Below are positions 25,950-35,638 of a stretch of DNA of 64,000 nt, one piece after another (positions within the stretch are counted from its first letter, which is position 1; every line of letters starts with the position of its first letter). The notes under the pieces are model-generated. The model searched no databases. It saw only the letters and a list, made by a program, of their open reading frames with translations, and was not told where the DNA came from. The position numbers were made by a program, and so were the translations under genes. This stretch comes from Corynebacterium sp. NML98-0116 (GTDB taxonomy: Bacteria; Actinomycetota; Actinomycetes; Mycobacteriales; Mycobacteriaceae). The stretch lies in the NCBI RefSeq assembly GCF_001767255.1, contig NZ_CP017639.1, forward strand, positions 419,406 through 483,405. The letters are read 5' to 3'.

Positions 25950-26474
25950 TTACTTGTTCAGGTCGCGGTGGACCTGGCCGGAAGGCAGCAGCGGAGCGGA
26001 AACCGGGGCGTTGACCTCGAGGGTGCCGGTGTCGAACGTGAAGGTCACAGGCACGGTGCCGCCGTACGCGAAGCTGTCGTTCGGCAGGGCGGTGCGGATG
26101 TACTCGATGCAGTTCTTGCCGTCATCCTGCGGCATGCGGTCCAAGCCTGCAGCGGAGTCACCAACAAGCACGCAGTTGTAGCCGATTTCCTTCGAGGATT
26201 CGATGCTGACCGGGGTGCCGTCAACGGAAACGGAACGCAGCGAGTGCGACGTCATCGACGTGTCCTGGTTCAGCGCGCTGAACTTCAGTGCTGCGGAGCC
26301 GGTCTCGTCGAGGACGACGGTGACGTCCTGTACGGCCAGCTCGCCGTTCTCGGTTTCGACGTTGGCGCCGTCAACTGCAGCCACCTGGTCAGAGGTCTGA
26401 GTGATTTGGCCTGCGGAGCATCCGGCCATGAGCAGTGCGGTTGCGAGTGCGAAAACCGGCTTCAGGGACTTCAC
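25950..26474 (-). CDS. LpqE-like lipoprotein
   Basis: The start is set at GTG 26474 because GGAGG lies 8 nt upstream; the ATG at 26489 is itself part of that site. The 174-residue product has a lipoprotein signal peptide ending LLMAGC. A beta-rich domain follows, with two cysteines (YNCVLVGDS, KNCIEYI) and GTVPVTFTFDTG near the end. It lies between radA and the divergent carD, exactly where M. tuberculosis carries lpqE. The function is unknown. It may be co-transcribed with radA and disA. Confidence 0.75.
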   Translation of the reverse strand: MKSLKPVFALATALLMAGCSAGQITQTSDQVAAVDGANVETENGELAVQDVTVVLDETGSAALKFSALNQDTSMTSHSLRSVSVDGTPVSIESSKEIGYNCVLVGDSAAGLDRMPQDDGKNCIEYIRTALPNDSFAYGGTVPVTFTFDTGTLEVNAPVSAPLLPSGQVHRDLNK

Positions 26475-26633
26475 GTGGGTGTCCTCCATCGTTCTTGTTT
26501 CACATATATGTTTCTCCGCACAACCCTAGCGCCTGGACCTAGACTTTTCACAGTTTCCTCACGCGTACCAGGCCCAGGCGGCGCGGGTGGGGTTAAACTT
26601 TAGTTGAGTTCGGCGCATCGCGGGTGCGCGTCC

Positions 26634-26652
26634 CCATTACGGCCCGTAATGG
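26634..26652. promoter_or_regulatory. 19-bp perfect palindrome in front of carD
   Basis: CCATTACGG, a central C, and CCGTAATGG form a perfect 9-1-9 inverted repeat 47 bp before the carD ATG. It may be an operator for a dimeric regulator or a 5'-leader hairpin. I do not recognise the motif. Confidence 0.45.
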
Positions 26653-26699
26653 TAGGGTGGTGAGGTTACTGAGCCGGTTGTCATCCTCAAGGAGTGTTC

Positions 26700-27296
26700 A
26701 TGGAATTCAAAGTCGGAGAAGTGGTTGTCTATCCGCATCATGGTGCGGCACGCATCGCCGACATCGAGCAGCGCGAAATTGGCGGAGAAACGCTCGACTT
26801 TCTCGTACTGCAAATCCTCCAGTCGGACCTTGAGGTCCGCGTTCCTGTAAAGAACACCGAGCTTGTCGGTGTGCGCGACGTCGTCGGCAAGGAGGGCCTG
26901 GAGAAGGTCTTCTCGGTGCTGCGCGAGACCGACGTCGAGGAGGCCGGCAACTGGTCCCGCCGCTACAAGGCGAACCAGGAGCGCCTCGCGTCCGGTGACA
27001 TTAATAAGGTGGCGGAGGTTGTCCGCGACCTGTGGCGCCGTGACCAGGGCAAGGGCCTGTCTGCGGGCGAGAAGCGCATGCTGGGCAAGGCGCGCCAGAT
27101 CCTCGTCGGCGAACTCGCGCTGGCGGAGCCGGTCGACGAGAAGAAGGTCGAGGAGCTGGAAGAGGGCGTCCGCAAGATTATCGAGGAGCAGGTCAAGGCC
27201 GGTATTTCCTTCGCGCCTGACGTGGTGGTTGAGGACGAGGATGACATCGACCTGGATGACCTCAGCTTCGACGACGATGAGGACGACGAGAAGTAG
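26700..27296 (+). CDS. carD: CarD-family transcriptional regulator
   Basis: A 198-residue RNA-polymerase-binding protein. The start ATG follows AAGGAG by 6 nt. The N-terminal domain ([17 protein letters not shown], about 1-60) binds the polymerase beta lobe. The helical C-terminal domain (about 70-160) contains a conserved tryptophan ([14 protein letters not shown]) that wedges into the -10 upstream edge in mycobacterial CarD. An acidic tail ([18 protein letters not shown]) extends past the mycobacterial end. CarD stabilises open complexes at rRNA and other promoters. It is followed 14 nt later by ispD. Confidence 0.95.
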   Translation: MEFKVGEVVVYPHHGAARIADIEQREIGGETLDFLVLQILQSDLEVRVPVKNTELVGVRDVVGKEGLEKVFSVLRETDVEEAGNWSRRYKANQERLASGDINKVAEVVRDLWRRDQGKGLSAGEKRMLGKARQILVGELALAEPVDEKKVEELEEGVRKIIEEQVKAGISFAPDVVVEDEDDIDLDDLSFDDDEDDEK

Positions 27297-27310
27297 CGGG
27301 ACGTAGCCGA

Positions 27311-28036
27311 ATGTCTCGCAGGGTAGTGGCCGTCGTTGCCGCGGCAGGCAAGGGCACGCGGCTCGGGGCGAGCGTACCGAAGGCGTTTGTGCCGCTGCGC
27401 GGTCGCAGCCTGCTGGAGCGCTCGGTGACCGCGATGGAGACCGCTGAGGTCGTGGACTCGATCATCGTGGTGGTCAGCCCCGAGATGGAGGAGATCGCGC
27501 GCACCACGCTGCGAGGCCACGACGTCCGCTTCGTGCACGGGGGCGCGGAGCGCGCCGATTCTATCTACGAGGGCCTCAAGGCGATCGAGCACGAGGACGC
27601 CTGCGTGCTCATTCACGACGCCGCCCGGGCCCTGACCCCGCCCGGTATGATCGCGCGCGTTGCCCGCGCCGTGCTCGAGGGCGCGGATGCGGTGGTGCCG
27701 GTGCTGCCGGTCGTCGACACCATCAAGGAGATCGACGCAGCTGGACGCGTCGTTGGCACCCCTGACCGCTCGACGCTGCGGGCAGTGCAAACGCCACAGG
27801 GCTTTGACCTGCGTTCTCTGCTCGCTGCGAACCGCGCGTACTACGAGGGGACACCGGACTTCGTCGCCACGGATGACGCGAGCCTGATGGAGTGGTTTGG
27901 CGTGGACGTGCACACGGTGCAGGGGGACCCGATGGCGTTTAAGATCACCACGCCGATTGACATGCGCCTGGCGCAGAGCATTACGGACGAGGCTGAGCCG
28001 ACAATCTTTGAGGTGCCGTCGGGGAGTACGCGGTAG
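27311..28036 (+). CDS. ispD: 2-C-methyl-D-erythritol 4-phosphate cytidylyltransferase
   Basis: A 241-residue MEP-pathway enzyme that couples MEP to CTP. It has the nucleotide-binding [20 protein letters not shown] at the N-terminus, [13 protein letters not shown] and TDDASLMEW, all typical of IspD. It forms an operon with carD upstream and ispF downstream, as in mycobacteria. Length is normal. Confidence 0.96.
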   Translation: MSRRVVAVVAAAGKGTRLGASVPKAFVPLRGRSLLERSVTAMETAEVVDSIIVVVSPEMEEIARTTLRGHDVRFVHGGAERADSIYEGLKAIEHEDACVLIHDAARALTPPGMIARVARAVLEGADAVVPVLPVVDTIKEIDAAGRVVGTPDRSTLRAVQTPQGFDLRSLLAANRAYYEGTPDFVATDDASLMEWFGVDVHTVQGDPMAFKITTPIDMRLAQSITDEAEPTIFEVPSGSTR

Positions 28037-28039
28037 GCT
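28034..28039 (+). promoter_or_regulatory. -10 box (TAGGCT) for ispF
   Basis: TAGGCT ends 7 nt before the ATG at 28047 and overlaps the ispD stop. It would allow a leaderless internal transcript. Confidence 0.35.
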
Positions 28040-28046
28040 TGCGCGC

Positions 28047-28538
28047 ATGACGTCGCACACAGATTTTCCACAGTTCAGGGTCGGTACAGCGTTTGACGCG
28101 CACCAGATCGAGGCCGGGAAACCGTGCTGGATCGCGGGCATCCTCCACGAGGGCCAAGACGGCTGCGAGGGGCACTCGGACGGCGATGTTGTCAGCCACG
28201 CCGTGGTGGATGCGGTGCTTTCGGCGACGGGCCTGGGGGACCTGGGGTCCTTCGTCGGGGTGGGTAGGCCGGAGTATGACGGGGTGCGGGGCACGCAGCT
28301 GCTCAAGGAGCTGCGGGAGTTGCTCGAGCAGCATGGGCACCAGGTGATCAACGTGTCGGTGCAGATGATTGGCCAGACCCCGAAGATGGGCCCGGTGCGC
28401 GAGGAAGCGCAGCGCGTGCTCTCGGAGGCGCTCGGCGCCCCTGTGTCGGTGACGGCGACTACGACGGACCACATGGGTTTCACCGGTTCGGGTGAGGGGC
28501 GCGCTGCCGTCGCTACTGCGCTGGTTGCACTAAGCTAA
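28047..28538 (+). CDS. ispF: 2-C-methyl-D-erythritol 2,4-cyclodiphosphate synthase
   Basis: A 163-residue enzyme forming MEcPP. Metal-site residues are visible as FDAHQI (D-x-H) and [25 protein letters not shown] matches the usual C-terminal TTEKLGFTGRGEGI. The FPDTDP loop found in E. coli is replaced by [10 protein letters not shown], which I believe is usual in corynebacteria. It starts 10 nt after ispD. Confidence 0.93.
   Translation: MTSHTDFPQFRVGTAFDAHQIEAGKPCWIAGILHEGQDGCEGHSDGDVVSHAVVDAVLSATGLGDLGSFVGVGRPEYDGVRGTQLLKELRELLEQHGHQVINVSVQMIGQTPKMGPVREEAQRVLSEALGAPVSVTATTTDHMGFTGSGEGRAAVATALVALS
28531..28536 (+). promoter_or_regulatory. -10 box (TAAGCT) for cysS
   Basis: TAAGCT ends 7 nt before the GTG at 28544 and lies within the last codons of ispF. 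Confidence 0.35.
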
Positions 28539-28543
28539 GGGCC

Positions 28544-29938
28544 GTGACTGCCGAGACCCAACAGATTTTTGACACCGCGACGCGCACGCTGCGTCCATTC
28601 CGCCCGCTGCGTGAGGGCCACGTTTCCATCTACTTGTGCGGGGCCACGCCACAGTCCGCCCCGCATATCGGGCACTTGCGCTCGGGGGTGGCGTTCGACA
28701 TCGTGCGCCGCTGGTTCGCGGCCAAGGGCTACGACGTCGCGTTCGTGCGCAACGTCACCGACATCGATGACAAGATCTTAAACAAGGCCGCCGAGCACGA
28801 TCGGCCGTGGTGGGAGTGGGTCAGTACGTACGAGCGCGAGTTCACGCGCGCCTACAACACCCTCGGCGTGTTGCCGCCGTCTGTCGAGCCGCGCGCCACG
28901 GGCCACGTCACCCAGATGGTCGACTACATGCAGCGGCTTATCGACGCCGGCTTCGCCTACGCCTCCGAGGGCTCCGTCTACTTCGACGTGGCCGCCTGGA
29001 CGAAGGCGAGCGACGACTACGGTTCCCTGTCCGGCAACCGTGTCGAGGAGATGAACCAGGGCGAGAGCGACGTGCACGGCAAGCGTGGCAGCCACGACTT
29101 TGCACTGTGGAAGGCCGCCAAGCCGGGCGAGCCGAGCTGGCCGACCCCGTGGGGCGACGGCCGCCCCGGCTGGCACCTGGAGTGCTCCGCCATGTCCACT
29201 TGGTACCTGGGCGCCGAGTTCGACATTCACGGCGGCGGTCTGGACCTGCAGTTCCCGCATCACGAAAACGAGCAGGCGCAGTCCCACGCCGCGGGTGATG
29301 GCTTCGCCCAGTACTGGATGCACAACCACTGGGTGACCATGGCGGGCGAGAAGATGTCGAAGTCGCTGGGTAACGTGCTGAGCATCGACAACATGCTGGA
29401 CGCCGTGCGCCCGGTGGAGCTGCGCTACTACCTGGGATCCGCGCACTATCGCAGCGTGCTGGAGTATTCGCCGGAGGCGCTGCAGGAGGCCGCGGCGGGC
29501 TACCGCCGCATCGAGGACTTCGTGCATCGCGCCGGCACGCCCGAGTCGACCACCTGGACCGAAGGCTTCGCCCAGGCGCTAGACGACGACTTCTCCGTGC
29601 CCCGCGCGCTCGCCGAAATCCACAACGTGGTCCGTGAAGGCAACAAGGCGCTCGCCGCGCACGATACCGCCAAGGCAGCCGAGTTGGCTGCTCAGGTGCG
29701 TGCGATGGCCGCGGTGTTGGGGGTGGACCCCGGTGTGTGGGACGATGGGGCGTCGAAAAATAATGGAGTAACCGAGGCACTTGATGTGTTGGTTGGTGCC
29801 GAGCTTGAGCGCCGGGCCGCCGCGCGTGCCGAGAAGGACTGGGCCGCGGCCGATGCCGTGCGTGACCGCCTTGCCGCCGCAGGCATCGAGGTCACCGACA
29901 CCGCCGACGGCGCGCAGTGGCAACTGAAGGAGAACTAA
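28544..29938 (+). CDS. cysS: Cysteinyl-tRNA synthetase
   Basis: A 464-residue class I synthetase with a GTG start. It has the zinc-binding [14 protein letters not shown] containing the HIGH motif, [10 protein letters not shown] and HHENEQAQS for zinc and cysteine binding, and KMSKSLGN. The C-terminal helical anticodon domain is normal in length. The stop overlaps the rlmB start (TAATG), implying coupled translation. The two genes are adjacent in most actinobacteria. Confidence 0.97.
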   Translation: MTAETQQIFDTATRTLRPFRPLREGHVSIYLCGATPQSAPHIGHLRSGVAFDIVRRWFAAKGYDVAFVRNVTDIDDKILNKAAEHDRPWWEWVSTYEREFTRAYNTLGVLPPSVEPRATGHVTQMVDYMQRLIDAGFAYASEGSVYFDVAAWTKASDDYGSLSGNRVEEMNQGESDVHGKRGSHDFALWKAAKPGEPSWPTPWGDGRPGWHLECSAMSTWYLGAEFDIHGGGLDLQFPHHENEQAQSHAAGDGFAQYWMHNHWVTMAGEKMSKSLGNVLSIDNMLDAVRPVELRYYLGSAHYRSVLEYSPEALQEAAAGYRRIEDFVHRAGTPESTTWTEGFAQALDDDFSVPRALAEIHNVVREGNKALAAHDTAKAAELAAQVRAMAAVLGVDPGVWDDGASKNNGVTEALDVLVGAELERRAAARAEKDWAAADAVRDRLAAAGIEVTDTADGAQWQLKEN

Positions 29939-30876
29939 TGGCCAAGCCATACCACCGCCCCGATAAGCAGAAGAAGAACAAGAAGACCGCCACGAAGGGG
30001 TCTGGCGGGCAGCGTCGCCGCGGGCTGCGCGGCAAGGGTGCAACCCCGAAGGCCGAGGACCGCGTCTACCACGCGGCGCACAAGCGCAAGCTGGAGCGCA
30101 AGCGCCGCGACCAAGGCCGCCACGAGCGCGAGCTGCCGGACATGGTTGTTGGCCGCAACCCCGTCGTGGAGTGCCTGCACGCCAAGGTGCCAGCCGAGGC
30201 GCTGTTCGTGGCGCGCGGCACCGGGCACGACGACCGCCTCAGCGAGGCCGTCACCCTGGCGAACTCCCGCAACATCCCGGTGCAGGAGGTGGACCGCCAC
30301 GACTTGGACATGATGACCGGAAACGGCATGCACCAGGGCATCGGCCTGAAGATCCAGCCGTACAAGTACGCGGACGTCTTCGACCTGGTCGCTGGTGTGG
30401 CGGACCGCGGGGAGACCGGCATGTTTGTCATCCTGGACAACATCACCGACCCGCGTAATCTCGGCGCGGTGATCCGCTCGACGGCCGCGTTCGGCGGCCA
30501 CGGCGTGATCATCCCGGAGAGACGCTCCGCGCAGGTGACGGGCGTGGCGTGGCGCACCTCGGCGGGCACGGCGGCTCGCCTGCCTGTCGCGCGTGTGACC
30601 AACGTGACCCGTACTGTCAAGCAGTTCAAGGACAACGGCTACATGGTCGTGGGCCTCGACGCGGGCGGCGAGCACACACTGGACACTTTCGAGGGCGCCA
30701 CCGACCCGGTAGTCATCGTCGTCGGCTCGGAGGGCAAGGGTATCTCCAGGCTCGTGCGGGAAAACTGCGACGTGATCATGTCCATCCCTACCACCGAGTG
30801 GGTAGAGTCCCTGAACGCCTCCGTCGCGGCCGGCGTGGTGCTCAGCGAGTTCGCACGTCAGCGCCGCGTGAAGTAG
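29938..30876 (+). CDS. rlmB: 23S rRNA (guanosine-2'-O-)-methyltransferase, TrmH/RlmB family
   Basis: A 312-residue SPOUT-fold enzyme. The N-terminal ~70 residues are very basic ([22 protein letters not shown]) and probably contact RNA. The substrate-binding domain starts at [12 protein letters not shown]. The knotted catalytic domain has [33 protein letters not shown] and [20 protein letters not shown], the three SPOUT motifs. By family it methylates G2251 of 23S rRNA. Its 3' end overlaps the convergent znuB gene by 19 nt. Confidence 0.92.
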   Translation: MAKPYHRPDKQKKNKKTATKGSGGQRRRGLRGKGATPKAEDRVYHAAHKRKLERKRRDQGRHERELPDMVVGRNPVVECLHAKVPAEALFVARGTGHDDRLSEAVTLANSRNIPVQEVDRHDLDMMTGNGMHQGIGLKIQPYKYADVFDLVAGVADRGETGMFVILDNITDPRNLGAVIRSTAAFGGHGVIIPERRSAQVTGVAWRTSAGTAARLPVARVTNVTRTVKQFKDNGYMVVGLDAGGEHTLDTFEGATDPVVIVVGSEGKGISRLVRENCDVIMSIPTTEWVESLNASVAAGVVLSEFARQRRVK

Positions 30877-31670
30877 CCCACCGCCCGGCACACGAGGTAG
30901 ATGGCGAAGGACACAAACGCCACCATCACACTCACCGGCAGGCCGGGCGCCAGCGAGAGCAGCATGCCGCCCACGGCGGCGAGCTCCGCGAAGAGCACCG
31001 ACCACGCCACCGCCGCCGCGGGACGCGCCGTAATGGCCACCGCGGACGCGCCGGGCGTGATCAGCAGCGCCATCACAAGCAGCACGCCCACGATCTGCAC
31101 GGTCTGGGCGGCCGCCATGCCGAGCAGGATGGCGAACAGCGTGGCCAACACCTTCACGCGCACCCCGCTCGCGGCCGCCATCTCCGGGTCTACAGAGGCG
31201 AACAGCAGCGGGCGCCACAGCACCATCACGGCCACCACGACTAGCAGCGTGGTGGCAGTCAGCACCCCGAGGTTCTCCCTGCTCACCCCGACGATCTGGC
31301 CGGTGAGCAGCGCCATCGCCGTGGTGGAGTTGCCGGGGTAGAGGTGGATGCACAGCACGGAGATGCCCATGCCGAAGCTCATCACCACGCCCACAGACGA
31401 ATCCGTGTCGCTGCGAAGCCCCAAAAGGACGAGCACGATCGCCGCCACAATCGAGCCGACGACGGCCCCCAAGCTGAGGTTCAGGCCCGTCACGAGGGCA
31501 ACCGCGGCACCCATCAGTGCGAGCTCAGAGGTGGCGTGCACCGCGAATGACATTTTCCGCATCACGATCAGCGGCGCAATCACCCCGGAGAGCACGCCCA
31601 GCATCGCGCAGGCGATCAGCGCAGTGATCACGAAATCGAACCCGAGCAGGTACTGCGTTTGCTCCAGCAT
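30858..31670 (-). CDS. znuB: Zinc/manganese ABC transporter permease (ZnuB-like)
   Basis: A 270-residue ABC-3 family permease with 7-9 membrane segments. It has the conserved [16 protein letters not shown] loop and [19 protein letters not shown] near the C-terminus. It is the last gene of a three-gene operon with the ATPase (start immediately after its stop) and the solute-binding protein. By family and His-rich partner, the substrate is most likely Zn2+. Confidence 0.9.
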   Translation of the reverse strand: MLEQTQYLLGFDFVITALIACAMLGVLSGVIAPLIVMRKMSFAVHATSELALMGAAVALVTGLNLSLGAVVGSIVAAIVLVLLGLRSDTDSSVGVVMSFGMGISVLCIHLYPGNSTTAMALLTGQIVGVSRENLGVLTATTLLVVVAVMVLWRPLLFASVDPEMAAASGVRVKVLATLFAILLGMAAAQTVQIVGVLLVMALLITPGASAVAITARPAAAVAWSVLFAELAAVGGMLLSLAPGLPVSVMVAFVSFAIYLVCRAVGYFTRR

Positions 31671-32351
31671 TTACAGGATCACCGTCTTTCCACCCACGCG
31701 CACGACCTCCACCGGAGCCCCGTACAGCTCGCTGAGGACCTCGGAGCGCAGCACCTCGTCGGCACTGCCGACCACGTGTCCGTTCGGCCCCAGGTAGAGC
31801 ACCGTGTCCACGATGTCGATCACCGGATCGATGGAGTGCGTCACCATCACCACCGCGACCTTCGCGGCGTGCAGCCGGGACACGAAGTCGCGCTGCCGTG
31901 CCACGTCGAGCGAGAGCAGGGGCTCGTCGGCAAGGATGAGGTCGGGCTGCTTCGCAAAGGCCTGCGCCTGCCGCACCAGCTGCTGCTGACCACCCGACAG
32001 GGTGCCCACGCGGGCGTCGGCAAGGTGGAGCGCGCCCACGCTGTCCAGCAGCGTATCGACGTCCCCCTTCCTCGGCCGACGCAGCGGACGGTGCTCAAGC
32101 GAGAGCGACACCAGATCGCGAACCCGCACCGGCAGCTCCGGCGGGAACATGCGCTGCTGCGGGATAAACCCGATGTTCTTCGGCGCCGAAATCGTGCCTG
32201 AGCTGAGTTTCCGCGTGCCCAGGATCGTACCGAGCAGCGTGGACTTGCCGCTGCCGTTCGGGCCCAGCACAGCGACAAATTCCCCCGCGGCGACATCAAG
32301 GTTGATGTCGTGCCACAGGGGATCACAGGAAGCGTTGGTCAGGTGCAGCAT
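31671..32351 (-). CDS. znuC: Zinc ABC transporter ATP-binding protein (ZnuC-like)
   Basis: A 226-residue ATPase with Walker A GPNGSGKST, Q-loop FIPQQR, signature LSGGQQQLVRQAQAF, Walker B LILADEP and switch His in VTHS. The D-loop reads LLSLD. The start codon overlaps the znuA stop by one base, which indicates coupled translation. Confidence 0.92.
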   Translation of the reverse strand: MLHLTNASCDPLWHDINLDVAAGEFVAVLGPNGSGKSTLLGTILGTRKLSSGTISAPKNIGFIPQQRMFPPELPVRVRDLVSLSLEHRPLRRPRKGDVDTLLDSVGALHLADARVGTLSGGQQQLVRQAQAFAKQPDLILADEPLLSLDVARQRDFVSRLHAAKVAVVMVTHSIDPVIDIVDTVLYLGPNGHVVGSADEVLRSEVLSELYGAPVEVVRVGGKTVIL

Positions 32352-33247
32352 TAGAGCTCGTCAAGCGCCTTGGCAAAGTAGTCGAAGAAGTTCTCGCCGT
32401 TTGGTGGGGTCTCGTAAATGTCAACGACCTTCACGTTGTTGGCCTTCGCCACCTCAACCAGCTTGTCGGAGACACCGTTCGGGCTCTGCGGGTTGTTAAT
32501 CAGGATGTCGATTTCGCCGGACTCGAGTGCAGCGATGAACTCCGCGAGCGCCGCCGAGGACGGCTCCGAGTGGTTCAGCGTTGCGTGGCGGAAGGACTCC
32601 GGAGTGACGTCCTCGAGCGCGGACTCCTCGATGATCGCGTCCGCGATTGGGTGCGTCTGCGCCACGCGCGCCGCCTTGAGGCTGTCCAGCTTCGCCTGCA
32701 GCTGCTCAAGCTTCTCATCGAGCGCGTCCGTGTTGCCATCAGTGCGCTGCGCGAGGTCCGCGCCCACCTTCGCGATCGCCGCGGTGGAGTACCAGATGTG
32801 CTCGTTCTCCTCGTGGGCGTGGTCATGGTCGTGGCCCTCATGGTCGTGGTCGTCATGGCCATGCTCACCGTGCTCGTGCTCGTGCTCGTGCGCCTCCGTC
32901 AGCGGCAGCGCGGAGACCACGTTCGCGTCCTCCGCCGCGCCGTAGATGCGGGCGTCGTACGCGCCACCGTTAGCCACCACGAGCACCGCCTTCGCCACCT
33001 GCGCCAGGTCGGCGGCCGTCGGCTCGTAGTCGTGCGGGTCCACCGACGTATTCGAGATGATCGCGGGGACGTCCTGGCCCGTCACCAGGCTCGCGACGTC
33101 CGCCCACACCTGCGTCGTGGCCACGATCTGGCCGTCGGCGGCATCAGCTGCGGTGTCGCCGGTGCTGTCAGTGCTGCTGCAGGCGCTCAGCGCGAGCGTC
33201 GATGCAGCAAGGATGCCAATGAAGCGTCGTGAAAACATGGCCGCCAT
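32351..33247 (-). CDS. znuA: Zinc ABC transporter substrate-binding lipoprotein (ZnuA-like)
   Basis: A 298-residue lipoprotein (lipobox LALSAC) that captures zinc outside the membrane. A His/Asp/Glu-rich loop with many HEHEH and HDHDH units lies between about residues 115 and 150. VDPHDYEPTAADLAQV and the C-terminal YETPPNGENFFDYFAKAL are typical of cluster A-I binding proteins. The start at 33247 is favoured because no Shine-Dalgarno precedes either ATG and the Zur-like box lies just upstream; 33238 is the alternative. First gene of znuACB. Confidence 0.93.
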   Translation of the reverse strand: MAAMFSRRFIGILAASTLALSACSSTDSTGDTAADAADGQIVATTQVWADVASLVTGQDVPAIISNTSVDPHDYEPTAADLAQVAKAVLVVANGGAYDARIYGAAEDANVVSALPLTEAHEHEHEHGEHGHDDHDHEGHDHDHAHEENEHIWYSTAAIAKVGADLAQRTDGNTDALDEKLEQLQAKLDSLKAARVAQTHPIADAIIEESALEDVTPESFRHATLNHSEPSSAALAEFIAALESGEIDILINNPQSPNGVSDKLVEVAKANNVKVVDIYETPPNGENFFDYFAKALDEL

Positions 33248-33256
33248 TGTACGCGG

Positions 33257-33275
33257 TATTGAAAATGAATATCAA
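33257..33275 (-). promoter_or_regulatory. Zur-like operator of znuACB
   Basis: On the minus strand TTGATATTCATTTTCAATA is an AT-rich imperfect palindrome of the Fur-family type (TGA-N-A-N-T...A-N-N-TCA). It lies 9 nt before the znuA start. Fit to the corynebacterial Zur motif and the zinc-transport genes behind it support repression when zinc is plentiful. It overlaps the last 4 nt of otsB. Confidence 0.7.
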
Positions 33276-33955
33276 CAACGAGCGTCGGCGAGCGCCTTCA
33301 GGAAGGCCGCCATCTCGTCCACGCCTGCGACGTCGACCCCTACCTTGATCCCCACATCCGCAGGCCCCAGCACCGCTAGCGCTGTGTCGTCCGTGACGTC
33401 ATCGCCAGCGAAGAGCGTCGCAGCAAAGCGCTGCTTGTGGGCCCGCAGCCACGAACCCTTCGACACATCTACCGCGGAAAACTCCACCACGTTATTGCCT
33501 GGCGTGACAGGGCGTGGCGTTTGAATCCGCAGCGCCTCCGCCAGCATGCGCTCGCGCTCCGCCGCGTCCCCCACGGGCGCGACGTGCAGCACCCGCTGGT
33601 AGGGCTTGACCTCCACGTACGCCGGCGAGACCGCGATCGCCTCCAGCTGCTTTTCGATTGCGTCCAAATACTCGACATCCTCCGGCGTAAGCTCCGGGCC
33701 AGGCTCCGCGCCGTGCGAGCCCACCAACACGACGGGCTCGCGCAGCGGGAACACCCTGCGCAGGCCCTCCAGGTGGCGGCCGGACAGCATCGCCACCTCC
33801 GTATTCGGGGCGTGTGCCAGGCGCTCAATCGCCTCCAGAGCCACCGGGTGCGGTTTCACCGCATAAGGGTCCGGGTTCAGCTCGCTGATCGTGCCATCGA
33901 AATCGAGGCAGACAAGGAGCGAAGGGGCCGTCGATAAGTACGCGATGGAACTCAC
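33272..33955 (-). CDS. otsB: Trehalose-6-phosphate phosphatase
   Basis: A 227-residue HAD-family phosphatase that completes trehalose synthesis. It has the nucleophile motif CLDFDGTISEL, AMLSGRHLEGL, GSHGAEPG, and the closing FAGDDVTDDTAL Mg-binding block. It is the last gene of a run that begins with the H1-like gene and otsA. Its start overlaps the lipoprotein stop by 4 nt. Confidence 0.94.
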   Translation of the reverse strand: MSSIAYLSTAPSLLVCLDFDGTISELNPDPYAVKPHPVALEAIERLAHAPNTEVAMLSGRHLEGLRRVFPLREPVVLVGSHGAEPGPELTPEDVEYLDAIEKQLEAIAVSPAYVEVKPYQRVLHVAPVGDAAERERMLAEALRIQTPRPVTPGNNVVEFSAVDVSKGSWLRAHKQRFAATLFAGDDVTDDTALAVLGPADVGIKVGVDVAGVDEMAAFLKALADARC

Positions 33956-34356
33956 AGCATCATCACCCGCATGCTCGGTTCGTTCACGTCGTCACCGTCG
34001 AGCGTGAGCACCTTCTCGGTGTCACTGACATTGTTGATCCGGAACGTGGCCTCCGGCACCACCAGCGACGCCAGTTGATCGTGCGTGTAGCGCGCCGCCC
34101 CCTCGCAGCCCGCCGTGTCGGCGAAAGAAATCTCGTTGATAGTCAGTGTGTCTTCAGTGACCGTGACGTCGCCTTCAACCTTGCCGCATCCCGTCGAGCC
34201 CGTCAGCTTCGAACCGTCGATGCTCACATTCGCCCGATCCGGCACATCCCCCGGCGTGTCCGGAGCCGTGTACACCGCAACGACCTGCCACACCGGCGGC
34301 GCCGGCGAACACGCCGCCAGCCCCAGTGCTGCACCTGCAACAACCAGCCGTTTCAT
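33952..34356 (-). CDS. META/HslJ-like domain lipoprotein
   Basis: The start at 34356 follows GGAGG by 7 nt and overlaps the otsA stop by 4 nt (ATGA). The 134-residue product has a lipobox (LGLAAC) followed by a small beta-barrel-like domain: VWQVVAVYT, GSTGCGKVEGDVTV, INEISFADTAGCEG. The GCxxxxG and T..GC pattern resembles META-domain proteins. It is placed between otsA and otsB with overlaps on both sides, so it is translated with the trehalose enzymes. The function is unknown. Confidence 0.7.
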   Translation of the reverse strand: MKRLVVAGAALGLAACSPAPPVWQVVAVYTAPDTPGDVPDRANVSIDGSKLTGSTGCGKVEGDVTVTEDTLTINEISFADTAGCEGAARYTHDQLASLVVPEATFRINNVSDTEKVLTLDGDDVNEPSMRVMML

Positions 34357-35636
34357 CGCGCAACCTCCTGCAAAAACTCCGCGGCCCACCGGTGGACATC
34401 GTGCCCCAACACGCGCGCATACATCCGCCGCATCCGCTCCGGATCCGGGACAAGTGCCTCCCGCATCGCCCGAAGTATCGACGCCCCCTCGAACGGATTA
34501 CACAAATACGCGTCGTGCAGCTCTACGGCCGCGCCGGCGAACTCGGACAGCACCAACGCGCCGTCCCCGTCCGGGTGGCAGGCCACGTACTCCTTTGCCA
34601 CCAGGTTCATGCCGTCCTTAAACGGCGTCACCAACATCACGTCCGCAGCCGCATAGAACGTGCCCAGCTCCTGCTTGGACACACCGCGATGCATGTAGTG
34701 GATCACCGGGCGACCCACCGATCCGAAGCGGCCGTTAATCCTGCCCACTGCCTCTTCGACCTGGCGGCGGGTCTCGCGGTAGTGCTCGATGCGCTCCCGC
34801 GACGGGGTGGCCAGCTGGATCAGGGTGGCGCCGACACCTTCCTCGAGCAGTTGCTCAAACGCGAGCAAACGCTGCAGGATGCCCTTCGTGTAATCCATGC
34901 GGTCCACCCCCAGCATCAGGGCCGCAGGATTACCTACCGATTCCCGCAGCTTCGCCACCGCCTCCGGCGAGCCAACCTGCACCGCCGCCGGGTCAATCGA
35001 GATCGGGAACGTTCCACTGCGCGGGCTGTTGTTATCGTCGCCGACGAGTGCGCGGAAGTTGCGCTCATCCGCCTCGCGCTGAAACCCCACCAGGTCGCAG
35101 CCGTTGAGTCCACCGATGAGTTCCTCGCGCCACGGGAGCTGGCGGAACAGGTCGGGGGAGGGGAACGGAATATGCAGGAAGAACCCGATGGTCAGGTCGG
35201 GGCGCATCTCGCGCAGCAGGCCCGGCACCAGCTGCAACTGGTAGTCCTGCACCCACACCGTCGCGCCCTGCGCCGCCACCTCGGCGGTCGCGCGCGCGAA
35301 GCGGACGTTAACGTCACGGTAGCGCTGCCACCACTGCTCGTTGTACTGCGGGGCCACGATCAAGTCATGGTAAAGCGGCCACAACGTCGAGTTGGAGAAA
35401 CCCTCGTAGAACTCCTCGTAGTCCTGGGCGTCCAACGTCACCGGGTGCAGGTCAATGCCATCAAAGCGAAACGGCGCGACCGGTTCATCCACCGCGCCGG
35501 ACCACCCCACCCAGCAACCGGCGCGTGCCCGCAACACGGGTGCGAGCGCAGCTACGAGCCCGCCGGGTGACGCCTTCCACCCGCCCTCGACACGGTCGAC
35601 GGGCAGGCGGTTAGCCACCACTACGAACTCATTCAC
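34353..35636 (-). CDS. otsA: Trehalose-6-phosphate synthase
   Basis: A 427-residue GT20 enzyme with a GTG start, making trehalose-6-phosphate from UDP- or ADP-glucose and glucose-6-phosphate. It has NRLPV at the N-terminus, VWVQDYQLQLVPGLLR, FFLHIPFPSPDLFRQLPW, GVDRMDYTKGI and the donor-site TPFKDGMNLVAKEYVA. It is somewhat shorter than E. coli OtsA. Trehalose is needed for mycolate transport and stress tolerance in Corynebacteriales. It lies 2 nt after the H1-like gene. Confidence 0.95.
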   Translation of the reverse strand: MNEFVVVANRLPVDRVEGGWKASPGGLVAALAPVLRARAGCWVGWSGAVDEPVAPFRFDGIDLHPVTLDAQDYEEFYEGFSNSTLWPLYHDLIVAPQYNEQWWQRYRDVNVRFARATAEVAAQGATVWVQDYQLQLVPGLLREMRPDLTIGFFLHIPFPSPDLFRQLPWREELIGGLNGCDLVGFQREADERNFRALVGDDNNSPRSGTFPISIDPAAVQVGSPEAVAKLRESVGNPAALMLGVDRMDYTKGILQRLLAFEQLLEEGVGATLIQLATPSRERIEHYRETRRQVEEAVGRINGRFGSVGRPVIHYMHRGVSKQELGTFYAAADVMLVTPFKDGMNLVAKEYVACHPDGDGALVLSEFAGAAVELHDAYLCNPFEGASILRAMREALVPDPERMRRMYARVLGHDVHRWAAEFLQEVAR

Positions 35637-35638
35637 AA

